From Acanthaster planci (lineage: Eukaryota > Echinodermata > Asteroidea > Valvatida > Acanthasteridae): a stretch of 44,971 bases of DNA. The first letter of the stretch is position 1; every line of letters begins with the position of its first letter. Both the position numbers and the translations under genes were made by a program. The DNA lies in assembly GCF_001949145.1 (NCBI RefSeq), contig NW_019091397.1, positions 1,070,484-1,115,454 on the forward strand, given 5' to 3'. The notes beneath the pieces were generated by a model. It searched no databases. It was not told the origin of the DNA and worked only from the letters and a program-made list of their open reading frames with translations. Of this stretch, positions 12,801-20,924 are shown in pieces.

Positions 12801-14753
12801 GTTTTTCATTTGTAAATGCTTTCAAAATATCGATATTTTTTCAGCAAACTGAAGCATTTCTTGGCGATGAAATTTGGGCTTTCAGCAAATGCCATGAGGG
12901 ATTTCAAGGTTAGTTGTTTATTCGTTTTTTTGAAATTTTGTATCTATTTGACCGGGGCAAGATTGTTGACAAGCGTGGAATATACCAAATTTCAAACTGA
13001 ATCTCACTTCTGATCTAATCCTAAATCCCAGTGCTTTCAGAGAGCAGTGTTGAAGCACTGCTTTATATCGGGCATGTAGCCGGGGTTATTTTGTCCCTTA
13101 TCAAATACATGTAGAATTTCCCCTCGTTGAGGTTCAATTACACAATCAAGCTGTAAAGACGATACCAGTAAGATACCATAGTTGTTTTTTGTAACGCAGT
13201 ATTCAATTTTGTAGTGGTACATTTTCATCATCCCAGTTATGATCAATTTTCGCGGTCCCCATTTCACATCTATTCCCCGTCCTGGTTTGGCTTCTGTCGG
13301 CGTCCTGACTTTGCACTACTTTGGCAAAGCTATTGACGAATTTCTCATGTTTCTGTGTGCTCCATTCTTTGCTACTTACATTTCATCCAAACGTAATCGG
13401 TTTTATAGATTAGCCTATTAGAAAAGGCGGGCACAATAGGAGGGCGCTATTTGATGTTTTGTGCTTGCTCAAAATTTACCCACCTGAAATAACACTGTCA
13501 TTTTGTGTCCGTCATATTTTAACTAGGCTAATTACCCAGTTTTCGATTTGTTTAATTTTCCACAGTTCCGAAAGGGAAGCGTCATTGTCGAATTCAAGGT
13601 ATCCAGCGATGGCGTAACTGATATTGATGAAGCGGTCAACATGATGGAAACTGAAGTAAATCATTTTGAGTTTTGTTTCCAAATAATTAATACACAAAGG
13701 GAAAACAACATGGAATAAAAATGGGTAGTTTGTTTTACATATAAGTTTCGAAAATAATTTCCAGTTCATACAACCCCATATTTCTGTGAGTTAACTCTAT
13801 TCCTCTGCCTTTTATTCCCCTCCGAATTTCAGGTTGCTGCGGGTGGATTCAGCTTTGAATTTGACGGCGAGAACCTCCAGGCAGCGCACGATTCCTTCAA
13901 GTCTAATCCTTACGAAGTTTCACCCCCTACCACTAAACCACCAAGGAACGACCTGGTTGTGTACATTGTTATTGGTGTCGTTCTCGCCATAGTGGTCATC
14001 ATAATCTTTGTCTCCCTGATATACGTAAGTGTACCCTCAGACAAATATGGCTTTTGAGGTCAGACCAAGGCCTAAAAACTATTGACCTGGAATAGGAAAC
14101 AGCTGGTAAAAGCACTCACACGAAAACATGTGTGAGTTGAAGACAATTAGATTTGAAGTTGAGAACTGGGATGTCGGTCAGTCAGTTAGTTCTTGCTGTA
14201 CAATCGCTATAGAAAATAAGAAGAAACGGGGTTGGTAAATTTCAGAGTTCATTTAAAAATTTGTTTCAGAATTCATTTCTGCCATAAGTTAACCGAATCT
14301 GCGAGGATTATTTTAGTTTTCAAAAATTTATACAACAGTTCCCTGAACACTTGTTTTCAGAAAACAATTTTATGAACTTCAGTTATCAGATTACTGCATT
14401 TACGTGCAGTTGCTAGAGGTCAGTTATCAAGACAATTGTTTCCTCCGCATTTTCTTTTATTTCAGTGCGTGTCCAAGAGCAAGAAAGAGGCAGCGAAGGT
14501 GGGTGCAGCATAGCCCTTTTGTTAATGAACTTATCGATTTATTAGCTTACATGTCATCTCGCATCAATTCACATGTAGTTTTTCTTCTCGGCCTATTTGT
14601 AATCAACCTCTACCCTTTACACGCCTATAGCATCCGAGTCATTTCCTGAGAGGTTTTCCCATTTTCTCTCTCCCAAAGCAGAAGCAGAAATCAGAGAATC
14701 TGGAATTCCGTGACTACGATGGTGGTTACGACAACAAGAATTACAAGGCCTAA
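653..14753 (+). CDS. Multi-WAP / VWC / SEA single-pass membrane protein (gene 1, 5' partial, 27 exons)
   Basis: The joined exons give about 1180 residues in this window; the signal-peptide end is missing. Order: three 8-Cys-type modules, 15 WAP domains, one more 8-Cys module, VWC, SEA, transmembrane helix, cytoplasmic tail. WAP domains are four-disulfide cores known as serine-protease inhibitors and antimicrobial or matrix proteins; SEA domains sit next to the membrane in mucin-like proteins. I infer a cell-surface, possibly shed, protease-inhibitor or defence protein. Exons 1-19 all start and end in phase 1, the usual sign of domain shuffling. Exon 21 ends in phase 1 and exon 22 needs phase 2, so one small linker exon or an alternative donor is missing from the model. 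A tandem exon cassette and a conversion-like tract show the array is still changing. I do not recognise a named orthologue with this architecture. Confidence 0.88.
1399..1569 (+). CDS. Gene 1 exon 2: cysteine-rich module B
   Basis: 57 codons, phase 1-1, donor GAAG|GTACGC. Eight cysteines in the clearest version of the module: NCPPG, VNC, DPC, QCP, ARC, YCGKC, VNC. The spacing matches exon 19 closely. Confidence 0.88.
1975..2163 (+). CDS. Gene 1 exon 3: cysteine-rich module C (divergent)
   Basis: 63 codons, phase 1-1, acceptor TCCAG, donor AGAG|GTAACT. It begins FCPPG and has [11 protein letters not shown], but the CGxC pair is spread out ([11 protein letters not shown]) and the second cysteine of the module is absent, leaving seven. 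It is therefore the most divergent copy. Confidence 0.82.
2795..2953 (+). CDS. Gene 1 exon 4: WAP domain 1
   Basis: 53 codons, phase 1-1, acceptor AAACAG, donor GAAG|GTAAAT. Eight cysteines in WAP spacing: GRC, GIC, SEC, VDC, KCC, AC, VC. It is divergent from later copies (NACGGRVC where they have NGCGHTC) and has a longer C-terminal tail. Confidence 0.9.
3590..3745 (+). CDS. Gene 1 exon 5: WAP domain 2
   Basis: 52 codons, phase 1-1, acceptor ATACAG, donor AGAG|GTACAC. It begins KPGTCP and has all eight cysteines and NGCGHVC. The segment between cysteines 3 and 4 is two residues longer than in later copies. Confidence 0.92.
4211..4363 (+). CDS. Gene 1 exon 6: WAP domain 3
   Basis: 51 codons, phase 1-1, acceptor CACAG, donor ACAG|GTAGGC. 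Eight cysteines with [11 protein letters not shown]; the C1-C2 loop is acidic (VEAGEDN) and unlike the proline-rich loops of later copies. Confidence 0.9.
4899..5039 (+). CDS. Gene 1 exon 7: WAP domain 4
   Basis: 47 codons, phase 1-1, acceptor CTGCAG, donor GAAG|GTAGCG. Complete eight-cysteine WAP with KPGTCPMPP and [10 protein letters not shown]. It is the first copy with the core sequence that becomes near-invariant downstream. Confidence 0.93.
5656..5805 (+). CDS. Gene 1 exon 8: WAP domain 5, one cysteine missing
   Basis: 50 codons, phase 1-1, acceptor GAGCAG, donor ACAG|GTATAT. It begins QPGECP and ends [14 protein letters not shown], but only seven cysteines are present: the position of C2, four residues before C3, is not a cysteine. 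In WAP folds C2 normally pairs with C7, so one disulfide should be lost. The exon frame itself is intact. Confidence 0.87.
6489..6635 (+). CDS. Gene 1 exon 9: WAP domain 6
   Basis: 49 codons, phase 1-1, acceptor TCCACAG, donor TTCT|GTATGT. Eight cysteines, KPGMCP start and [10 protein letters not shown] end; an NCT sequon lies between cysteines 3 and 5. This is the first of the closely similar late copies. Confidence 0.93.
6844..6984 (+). CDS. Gene 1 exon 10: WAP domain 7
   Basis: 47 codons, phase 1-1, acceptor TCATAG, donor GTCC|GTAAGT. Complete WAP with an NCS sequon. Its downstream intron begins GTAAGTTCAAATT, as does the intron after exon 14, so the intron was copied with the exon. Confidence 0.93.
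7167..7307 (+). CDS. Gene 1 exon 11: WAP domain 8
   Basis: 47 codons, phase 1-1, acceptor TTATAG, donor GTCT|GTAAGT. It is too short to stand out as a long open frame but reads cleanly: [31 protein letters not shown], eight cysteines and an NCS sequon. Confidence 0.92.
7463..7606 (+). CDS. Gene 1 exon 12: WAP domain 9
   Basis: 48 codons, phase 1-1, acceptor CAACAG, donor GATG|GTGAGT. Eight cysteines; the C1-C2 loop is [10 protein letters not shown]. The flanking intron still resembles those of exons 11 and 14. Confidence 0.92.
8052..8186 (+). CDS. Gene 1 exon 13: WAP domain 10 (KPG-less type)
   Basis: 45 codons, phase 1-1, acceptor TTAACAG, donor GTCC|GTAAGT. Eight cysteines, but the entry is VELVCP instead of KPGMCP, making it two residues shorter. 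Nearly identical to exon 16: three differences in 135 nt. Confidence 0.92.
8491..8631 (+). CDS. Gene 1 exon 14: WAP domain 11
   Basis: 47 codons, phase 1-1, acceptor CAACAG, donor GTCC|GTAAGT. Complete WAP with an NCS sequon. Bases 8502-8627 are identical to 10044-10169 in exon 17 while both exon ends differ. Confidence 0.93.
8947..9090 (+). CDS. Gene 1 exon 15: WAP domain 12
   Basis: 48 codons, phase 1-1, acceptor GGACAG, donor GAGT|GTATGT. Eight cysteines, KPGMCPVPD start. It is the third member of the cassette whose second copy ends in exon 18. Confidence 0.92.
9635..9769 (+). CDS. Gene 1 exon 16: WAP domain 13 (KPG-less type)
   Basis: 45 codons, phase 1-1, acceptor TTAACAG, donor GTTC|GTAAGT. 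A near-copy of exon 13, including about 40 nt of the preceding intron and much of the following one. The one amino-acid change is Thr to Asn in the C1-C2 loop. Confidence 0.92.
10033..10173 (+). CDS. Gene 1 exon 17: WAP domain 14
   Basis: 47 codons, phase 1-1, acceptor TTTACAG, donor ATTT|GTAAGT. It reads DKKAGMCP at the start where other copies have KPG. The core is identical to exon 14 over 126 nt. Confidence 0.92.
10351..10491 (+). CDS. Gene 1 exon 18: WAP domain 15
   Basis: 47 codons, phase 1-1, acceptor CACCAG, donor GTCG|GTGAGT. Eight cysteines with DEKPGMCP and [15 protein letters not shown]. It is the last WAP copy; only a 177-nt intron separates it from exon 17. Confidence 0.93.
10701..10856 (+). 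CDS. Gene 1 exon 19: cysteine-rich module D
   Basis: 52 codons, phase 1-1, acceptor TTCAG, donor GCAG|GTACCT. Eight cysteines: VLC, VC, NPC, TCP, AIC, KCGQC, VNC. It returns to the module type of exons 1-3, so the WAP block is flanked by the same module on both sides. Confidence 0.88.
11129..11187. repeat. Hairpin with telomere-like arms
   Basis: The left arm 11129-11152 begins TTAACCCTAACCC and the right arm 11164-11187 ends GGGTTAGGGTTAA. The arms match over 24 nt with one mismatch around an 11-nt loop. It lies inside the intron before the VWC exons. Confidence 0.85.
11425..11512 (+). CDS. Gene 1 exon 20: VWC domain, first part
   Basis: 88 nt, phase 1-2, acceptor CAAAG, donor AATG|GTAACT. 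It reads [17 protein letters not shown] and then NGCDQ, the first half of a von Willebrand factor type C module (C-DG, Y-x-G, C-x-x-C). The codon for the next cysteine is split across the intron. Confidence 0.82.
11688..11734 (+). CDS. Gene 1 exon 21: VWC domain, second part
   Basis: 47 nt, phase 2-1, acceptor CTGATAG, donor TGTG|GTAAGT. It reads [16 protein letters not shown] when joined to exon 20, the conserved C-x-C, W-x-C and final C of VWC. The phase left at its 3' end does not match exon 22; see the linker candidate. Confidence 0.82.
11829..11841 (+). CDS. Gene 1 candidate linker microexon
   Basis: 13 nt, bordered by CCCCTTTAG and GTAAAG. It converts phase 1 to phase 2, as needed between exons 21 and 22, and adds about four residues (A-F-N-W). 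The gene 3 paralogue has a phase 1-2 microexon at the equivalent place. Alternatives are a weak donor GTTATA four bases into the exon 21 intron, or a 76-nt exon at 11949-12024 encoding an unlikely hydrophobic stretch. Confidence 0.25.
12316..12390 (+). CDS. Gene 1 exon 22: SEA domain, first part
   Basis: 75 nt, phase 2-2, acceptor TCTGCAG, donor CTGG|GTAAGT. It reads [14 protein letters not shown] and RERFTG, the first strand and helix of a SEA domain, with an NAT glycosylation sequon. Confidence 0.82.
12845..12908 (+). CDS. Gene 1 exon 23: SEA domain, second part
   Basis: 64 nt, phase 2-0, acceptor TTTTCAG, donor CAAG|GTTAGT. It encodes the middle helix segment ([17 protein letters not shown]). 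Same length and phases as exon 4 of gene 3. Confidence 0.8.
13566..13655 (+). CDS. Gene 1 exon 24: SEA domain with GSVIV cleavage motif
   Basis: 90 nt, phase 0-0, acceptor CCACAG, donor TGAA|GTAAAT. It reads [14 protein letters not shown], which places GSVIV exactly where cleaving SEA domains such as MUC1 carry GSVVV after FRP. I infer self-cleavage between Gly and Ser (bases 13577/13578), leaving two non-covalently joined chains. Confidence 0.85.
13833..14024 (+). CDS. Gene 1 exon 25: SEA end, stalk and transmembrane helix
   Basis: 64 codons, phase 0-0, acceptor TTTCAG, donor ATAC|GTAAGT. After the last SEA strand (GGFSFEF) comes a short Pro/Thr stalk ([11 protein letters not shown]) and a 24-residue hydrophobic helix from [10 protein letters not shown] to FVSLIY. 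The helix end coincides with the exon end. Confidence 0.88.
14466..14498 (+). CDS. Gene 1 exon 26: juxtamembrane basic segment
   Basis: 11 codons, phase 0-0, acceptor ATTTCAG, donor GAAG|GTGGGT. Reads [11 protein letters not shown]: a possible palmitoylated cysteine followed by basic residues, as expected on the cytoplasmic side. Confidence 0.78.
14679..14753 (+). CDS. Gene 1 exon 27: cytoplasmic tail and stop
   Basis: 24 codons plus TAA at 14751-14753, acceptor CCAAAG (an in-frame alternative CAG lies 3 nt downstream). The tail ends [13 protein letters not shown], with several tyrosines that could be phosphorylated. Confidence 0.85.
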   Translation, partial: QKQKSENLEFRDYDGGYDNKNYKA

Positions 14754-14869
14754 ATACACTGACTTCTGGAGGACAAAGTGACCTATGTTTACATACATGG
14801 TGATTGCCATCCACTATCAACATGCACAAACACTACCTGTCTACGTAGTATAGCATGAATGATACTTAA

Positions 14870-14991
14870 AATAAAATTAACCCATCAAGCTCTACATTCC
14901 ATGTAAAAATAAATTCCATGTTCAAATAAACGTATCTATAAATGAATGATGCAAGCACCTTTGTTGACAGAAAAAAGCATGTATCAATAAA
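14870..14991 (+). terminator. Gene 1 polyadenylation signals
   Basis: Four AATAAA hexamers lie at 14870-14875, 14908-14913, 14925-14930 and 14986-14991, all within 240 nt of the stop codon. This supports the 3' end of the gene and suggests short alternative 3' UTRs. Confidence 0.7.
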
Positions 14992-15599
14992 AACTAGCAG
15001 CAACATGGCTCCTTGTATGAAATGGTAAACTTTAATTTGTCGTCGTTTTTGCGAAGATCAGACAGCTGATATATGGCAGCTGCATGCTATGATATTGTAG
15101 ACAGTGGAAATTATATGTAACCTTAAGAAAATTGATTTATTGGTTATTTAGTACATATATCTGTAAGCATAGGTTGTGGGAAATGCATGGATAGTTTAAT
15201 ATTCTTATTTTAGGAAGCTTGCTATTGATGTAACATTATGAAAAGCTATATCACACTTGCTATTAAGAAGGTATAAAATTTAGAAAGACAAGGCATTAGC
15301 AATGCTTTGAAATAATGGAGCTATTGTATTACTACAACACTGTCATTGTTGGACTGCATGTTTTCACCATTTTAAAGAGATTTGGCATAGGCCTATACAT
15401 TTTCTTGAATGCGTCTGTATGTTGGTTCTTCACGTACCAATGTGTGACGCAGTTTGACCGAAACACACGTAGTCGCTTCAGGAGGCTCATGGGCTAAGGC
15501 AGACCTGTGATACCCGGGGTGTACAGAGAGTAGACTTTTAGGGAAATTTGAGGAAATATTCAAGAAGAAAATTGTTCACAATTGTCCCGACTTTTATCA

Positions 15600-15880
15600 G
15601 GCACATAATTTTGGAAAATTAGGCTTTAATGAAACAAGGACCCCGAATGTCATCCGCAATACCAGGCAGAGGGTGCAACAAAGATTCAACTATAAGTACA
15701 TATCTGCAAATGAGAACTGTTCTCCGAAGTCCTTGGGTTCCAAAACACTTCCTCCTTGGAATTTGTTACCTGAGACATTGTGCCCCGACTTTACAACATT
15801 TCAAGGATCGCATACTGGAGATCGAGCTGGCTGATCTGCTGAGATGTAGCAAATAATTAGTTTGCACCGACTCCTTGCGT
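15600..15880 (+). pseudogene. Probable decayed LINE reverse-transcriptase 3' end
   Basis: One frame reads KTLPPWNLLPETLCPDFTTFQ around 15745-15810, resembling the end of non-LTR reverse transcriptases, where a WN-x-LP motif is followed by a short FxxxL segment. The reading frame is broken by stops and apparent frameshifts on both sides, so this would be a dead fragment. A chance match is possible. Confidence 0.4.
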
Positions 15881-16512
15881 TGCACAAACTGTACGGTATA
15901 GCGGATGCAGAGAAAGATTTTTAATAAAGACTGGTCCTGATCCCTATATGGAGCACGCGGAGTACTCCATCGACGCGGCTGCCGCCCAAAGCAACAAAGC
16001 TTATACCTCTTGTAATCACCATTCACGTTCGAAATTTGTTGTTCATAAATGCACGTCATAACGAGTGATCTGTCAGTGTATTGGTATTTCAATATAACAA
16101 TTCGTCAACAATGTATTTAGGGAAGACGTTTTTTTTTGGCAGATTATGAACTTTATGGATAGAGTTTATTAGTTTTTTTATCTTGTTTGAAAGAAATTAA
16201 TTTTGTGCGACAAACGTTTTTTCCAAAATACATACACTATTAAACGTTTATATAAGCTTGCTGAATACTATTATCCTTTTAATGCACTTGAAGACGTAGC
16301 TTGCATGTAAGAGTTACAATAATATGCTAATGTTTAAATTCTAGGTTTGCGTTTTGTTACGTGTTAGACAGCAATAAAATTTGGAGCAATTTCAAAAGCA
16401 AAACGTTGTCAAAACCACGTATTACCGTTGACGTCAATGTCGTTGATGATTTGCCAACGTAAATTTTAGAATATGTTCAAGTACACAATGCTCAAACGCA
16501 TTTGGCATGGGG

Positions 16513-16543
16513 TATCCGCTCCAAGCGGGAACAAAAGAGGGCG
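16513..16543 (+). repeat. Short dispersed repeat, copy 1
   Basis: A 31-nt word starting TATCCGCTCC and ending AAAAGAGGGCG recurs at 44307-44336 with one substitution and one deletion. It includes a small CCGCTCC/GAGCGG-type hairpin. Probably the end of a dispersed element I cannot otherwise delimit. Confidence 0.55.
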
Positions 16544-16822
16544 CTTTCTTTAAAGGAAATTGATAGTCCTTTAGTACGAACCATGGAGATTATAAGTAGG
16601 ACTAAAGGTGACACGGGCCGCGTGAATTGTCCCATAACGCACGAACAACCTGGAACCTCGCGGGCGCCTACGCGTACCGTGATCTCGTAAGCGCGTGCGC
16701 TTGTTACATGGTAGAATAATAGAACATTTTACTACACATCATAAATATTCACGAGCAAATCGGAGCGCGTCATTGGCCGATTCAACCTTGCGTCTGGGAA
16801 GTAGAAATGATACGCGACCAGG

Positions 16823-16830
16823 TGACGTCA
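16823..16830. promoter_or_regulatory. CRE palindrome TGACGTCA
   Basis: A perfect eight-base CREB/ATF-type site in intergenic DNA. It is one of five in the 7.6 kb between 16823 and 24395. Confidence 0.45.
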
Positions 16831-18469
16831 TAGCAGTGAGTATCCACGTCGCTGCCATGCGGTAGATTTTTCTGGTAGCATCAAAAACTCCCTCTGGAAC
16901 CCGCTGCGTAAATATGTAGTCTGTATCATCTCATCTTTATGGAACCAGTCTGGATTTGTATCCTTATAACTATTACACTAAAGACCCAAAACGTATGTCA
17001 GCACCAGATTATTGAAGCCCGTTTGTATTGTGGCGGGACAACTGACTCCTTTTTGTGGCGGACCAGCAGACTGGCCTGATTGGAGATAGAATTGACCTGG
17101 CCTAACCCCACAAATATATTTATTTAACCTTACGTAAGAATGAGCGGCTATCCAAACGCAAGGGTTGATATCAGTTAACGAACGGTGGACTATGCCTCAG
17201 GGGCTGTTCGTTTGGTGGAAATTTACCACCGCTCGGTGATTAGGTAATTGATCCCAATGTCGATAAAGATTACAATTAGTGTCAATACAAGTGATACAGG
17301 ACTGACTGAATCTCACGGTGACCAGTGATTTCTAAGGCAATTATATGATCGGTTTATTCAATGTCAGTGCTGAGTTATCCTTTATATACAACAGCAATTG
17401 ACTATATACAAAATTATCATATACCATGCTAATCAATGAATGAAGGCGACGGAATTAATGTCGAGGCTATGACTTACTAAATGTGATCAAGCTTCTTCTT
17501 CACCTGAGGGCACTCTGTATTTGAGGCACCGCCAATCGGAGGGAGACCTCCGGAGGCGGACTGGATGGTGAGGCGCCTCGATGAAGGACCTCGCGGAGGC
17601 ACCTCGCACTCCACTAAGATTTGTGAGGAAAGCCCATTGTACAATGATTAGAAAGCACCTCAAACGGAAATGAACAACTGCGGCGATTCCCCGAGCTAAT
17701 AGCAGTTTTAGTCAAACAGCCGAGAATGGGTTTTCTTTCCTTGATCCTAGAGTCAATTTTTTTGGCGGCAGCGGCAGCAATCTGACAAGTCCGAGTCTGA
17801 ACAATAATAACAAATCAAGACTTGAAGTTCAGCGTACCTGGCAACAAATTAAATTTCGCGCTACCTAATTGGCTACAAAGAACTTCTTAAGGTGCACTAA
17901 GCATAGGCGAAAAATACTCGCACGCCCAAGACCTAGATAAAACGCGCCCAACAACTAATCGCTAAAAAACGCACCGACGTGCGTTTACTGCTTGCACCGC
18001 AATGCCTGCACAGCGGGGGAGCCCAGCTTGAAGATTATAAAAGCAAACAACATGGCGTAGAGCTCGCATGCGCACTTGCAGTTTCTTCGTAGTAACAACG
18101 GAAGTAAATTAATTAAGTCGGTAGATACGGGAAGTAAACTGATTTTCGCTACACAGCCCCATTCGAGGCCTGAACAGTCCCTGTTCAAAATTGGCCGAAA
18201 TAATCGTATGAAATTAGTTTACTATAACAATAACAACATTTCAATAACTCATTACATGTGCTGCTGAAACTTAAGTGGGAAACAAACACCGAAAAAAAGT
18301 GTCCTAAGTTCATTGGCAAGGAACTCAACCGTGGATGATTAAGAATTGCTTAGGATAAGAGAAATTTAACCCACGCTTGACGTATTCCAAACAGATTTAC
18401 TTGAAATAAACAAACGAATGTTCAGTGTCCGTTTGGTGGAGGGCTACCGCATGATCACTTCTGGATGAC

Positions 18470-19185
18470 GTACACTCATACACGTTGCACGCTCTTCAGG
18501 CTTCCTGTCCGGTAGACCTCAGTGACGGTCTCCGTCACCTTGGCGACTCTTTCTTCCAAGGCTAGCTGAAGGAAGCTCTTCTTGACCGTCTTGGCTGCCG
18601 CAGGTTATATCCGTCTTGGAGCTGTTGGATCAACTGCAGCACCGTCTTCTACCGGGCTTTCATCTTTTGAGGACGATGACGACGATGGCTGTTGCGCCTG
18701 CTGGTCCCTCAACAGAGCTAGGGGTTTGCTCCCATGCAGTGATGGTGGTGCAGCCGGGGCTGATGGGCCGGTTGAGCTTGCCTGGTACTTTGAGTCGCCA
18801 GGTGCGGTTTGGTCTGCGTGTCTTCCAGGAACAACTTCATCGAAGCAGTGGGGGAAAGGCTCAGCACCTCCTCCCCGATAGCAGGGATCTCCTGATCAAA
18901 ACCGAGAGACGCATGATGAGCTGCCATCTCCCCAGGAGCGGGCCCAACTGCTTAATGTGACCCCTCAGCAAGTGCCGCCATCTCCACTGAAGGCTGCTGC
19001 TCCGAGGTCGCTGTAGTCGCAGGAGTCGGTACATGTACTAGGGGCACGAGACCTTGTTGGCCTGCCCCATTTGCGTGCTGCTCGACGGCTTGACGCTCAG
19101 AGGCCTCAGTCCCGAAGGTCATCATTATTCTGCTTAGATCATCCAAGTAAGATGGATCGATGAGCAGTGCACGTGTGCAGTGGGC
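18470..19185 (-). pseudogene. Decayed minus-strand coding sequence, family unknown
   Basis: On the minus strand one frame is open from about 19180 to 18718 except for a single TAA at 18952-18954. It contains IDPSYLDDLSRIMMTFGTEA upstream of that stop and FDQEIPAIGEEVLSLSP downstream. Below 18718 a different frame continues with helical sequence (TVKKSFLQLALEERVAKVTE). The composition is more GC-rich than its surroundings. It could be a transposon gag-like relic or a retroposed gene fragment; I do not recognise the family. Confidence 0.4.
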
Positions 19186-19199
19186 TTGGTTTAAACTGA

Positions 19200-19372
19200 A
19201 ATGACGTCACACTTATGAACCGGATAGAGTACCGAAGTGTGACGTCATTCAGAACCAGTAAATTCCGTACAAACGAATGAAATACGCGCGCGCGTTGGTT
19301 CACGCGCTGGTTCTGACACACATGCCTTTTACACACAAGATTGGGCATGTTATATAGTCACTTCGGTACTCT
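19200..19372. repeat. Nested inverted repeats with CRE sites
   Basis: Three pairs of perfect inverted arms overlap: 19200-19214 with 19235-19249 (15 nt, each with TGACGTCA), 19226-19239 with 19359-19372 (14 nt) and 19249-19258 with 19307-19316 (10 nt). A CGCGCGCG run lies in the central loop. This could be a small foldback element or a cruciform-prone site. Confidence 0.75.
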
Positions 19373-20806
19373 GTACCCAGATGTCCACGTTTTCCAAGCC
19401 CTCACTGTACGTAAGCATATGTGTGTCCTACATATAGTCTTTAAAGGTTGCACTACACCAAAAACGCGCCCATAGAAAACAGTGCAAAATCGGACCGAAA
19501 TAGCGCCGCCTGTTGACTCTCGTGAAGAGGTTGGCCTCCGTTTTTTTACTGGAAATTCAAGATTATGGCTAGACGATCACTTTCCATTTCAATTTCATGG
19601 GGGTTAGCCACAAAAATCTTTTTTTATTCGTCTTTCAAGAAAGATGCCCCCAAAACAGCAGTAAAACTGAGCGCTCATTTCCTAATGTACCCGCCCGCCT
19701 CTGTCCAAAATAGGCCCGCAGTTTGGGGCTTTTGGTGAAAGAAATACCCCGAACTGGAAACTATCAGTCCCAAATTCAAGATTTATAGAGATATTTCTAT
19801 GATGCCTCCTGATTATGGCCTGTCTTATTGCGCAGAAACACAAGCATTTGGTGACATAGAATGCACCCTTTAATATACGGGAAATCTTCATTCACGTAAC
19901 TGATACTTTAATATATGTGAAAACTTCGGAACTGTATCAATTAAATTACTTTCCGGATAAATATTTTACAATAATTCAATTGAATGAATTTCCTGACTAT
20001 ATGTGCAATCCGAGTAGCTCACATAAAAGTTTAAAACGTTAATGGAATAAGTTGAGGAAATTAATTATGAACCTATTGGCGAATATCATTTGCAAATAAC
20101 ACATGCGTTTCATGACCATCAAAGGAGCCTTGGTTTCCAAAAGAATTGCGCCATTTATTGGTCCCACATGGGCGGATATAATTTGATTTGCAAATAATTT
20201 GCACAGAAGTAAATTAAGAAAAGCAGTGTGAAGTGTCAGTATTTGAAAACTGTGAAAGGACAGTTTTCAAGATTTATTCTCATCTGTTGAGTTGCTGGTA
20301 AAAACTAATTTTAACAAAATTCAGTGTCGTATTATGTAATAATTATGACTTTTTAACAAACAAATAAACTTACAAATGAAAGGCAATTCAAGCCGCAAAG
20401 TGGCAGAGGTCAGACTATGGGTATCCAATGGATGCACACGTTAGAACCATTTTCAATAATTGCCACAAAAAATGATCTAAAAAAATGGACAAGACATTCC
20501 TCTGCCGGACTAATTTAGTGACGAGCGGCATACCACGATAGCGTGCCGTTCTAGTGTGACGAACGCGTCACGTTTCAAAACGTTCAAACCCTCACTGATG
20601 AAATTCGTGCTAACACAAGATAAAGGACACCGTGTCCTATCCAATTTTCAAATAGAAATCAATGTTTTCTCTGAATTTCCACAGACTTGTAGACAAACGT
20701 GTATGCAACCAGCAGGCTTCACTTTACACATCGAGTTACCACTCTTTCTAGCGATACCTTTATGTCCCGGAAGCATAATGTGCCTGGTAACGGACATGAT
20801 CCACTG

Positions 20807-20814
20807 TGACGTCA
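20807..20814. promoter_or_regulatory. CRE palindrome TGACGTCA upstream of gene 2
   Basis: Perfect CREB/ATF site 172 bp before the proposed start codon of gene 2, a normal distance for a proximal promoter element. Confidence 0.5.
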
Positions 20815-20924
20815 CACAGAGCTAGAATAATCACAATACACTGCGTCGCGCTCGTTGTCCCTTTGCTCTGCGCGTGGATACATACTGCGTGCTCTCGAAC
20901 AAAAATAAAGCAGCAGTGTTGAAA

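Larger units (their letters stand above)
839..14678 (+). other. Introns of gene 1 (summary)
   Basis: Introns run from 155 nt (exon 11/12) to about 640 nt. Introns around exons 10-18 are visibly related, because exon and intron were duplicated together. Introns 839-1398, 1570-1974, 2164-2794, 2954-3589, 3746-4210, 4364-4898, 5040-5655, 5806-6488, 12391-12844, 12909-13565 and 14025-14465 contain nothing I recognise. The intron at 10857-11424 holds a telomere-like hairpin. Confidence 0.7.
14992..20806. other. Intergenic region between gene 1 and gene 2
   Basis: No intact gene seen. It contains a LINE-like fragment near 15.6-15.9 kb, CRE palindromes, a decayed minus-strand frame at 18.5-19.2 kb and nested inverted repeats at 19.2-19.4 kb, listed separately. 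A GC-rich patch at 17520-17630 has repeated GAGGCRCC words. 19440-20560 shows nothing I can name. Confidence 0.6.

Noticed and set aside
18582-18960. Plus-strand open frames in the GC-rich block
   Set aside because: They overlap the longer minus-strand frame and have low-complexity content typical of antisense reading of coding DNA.
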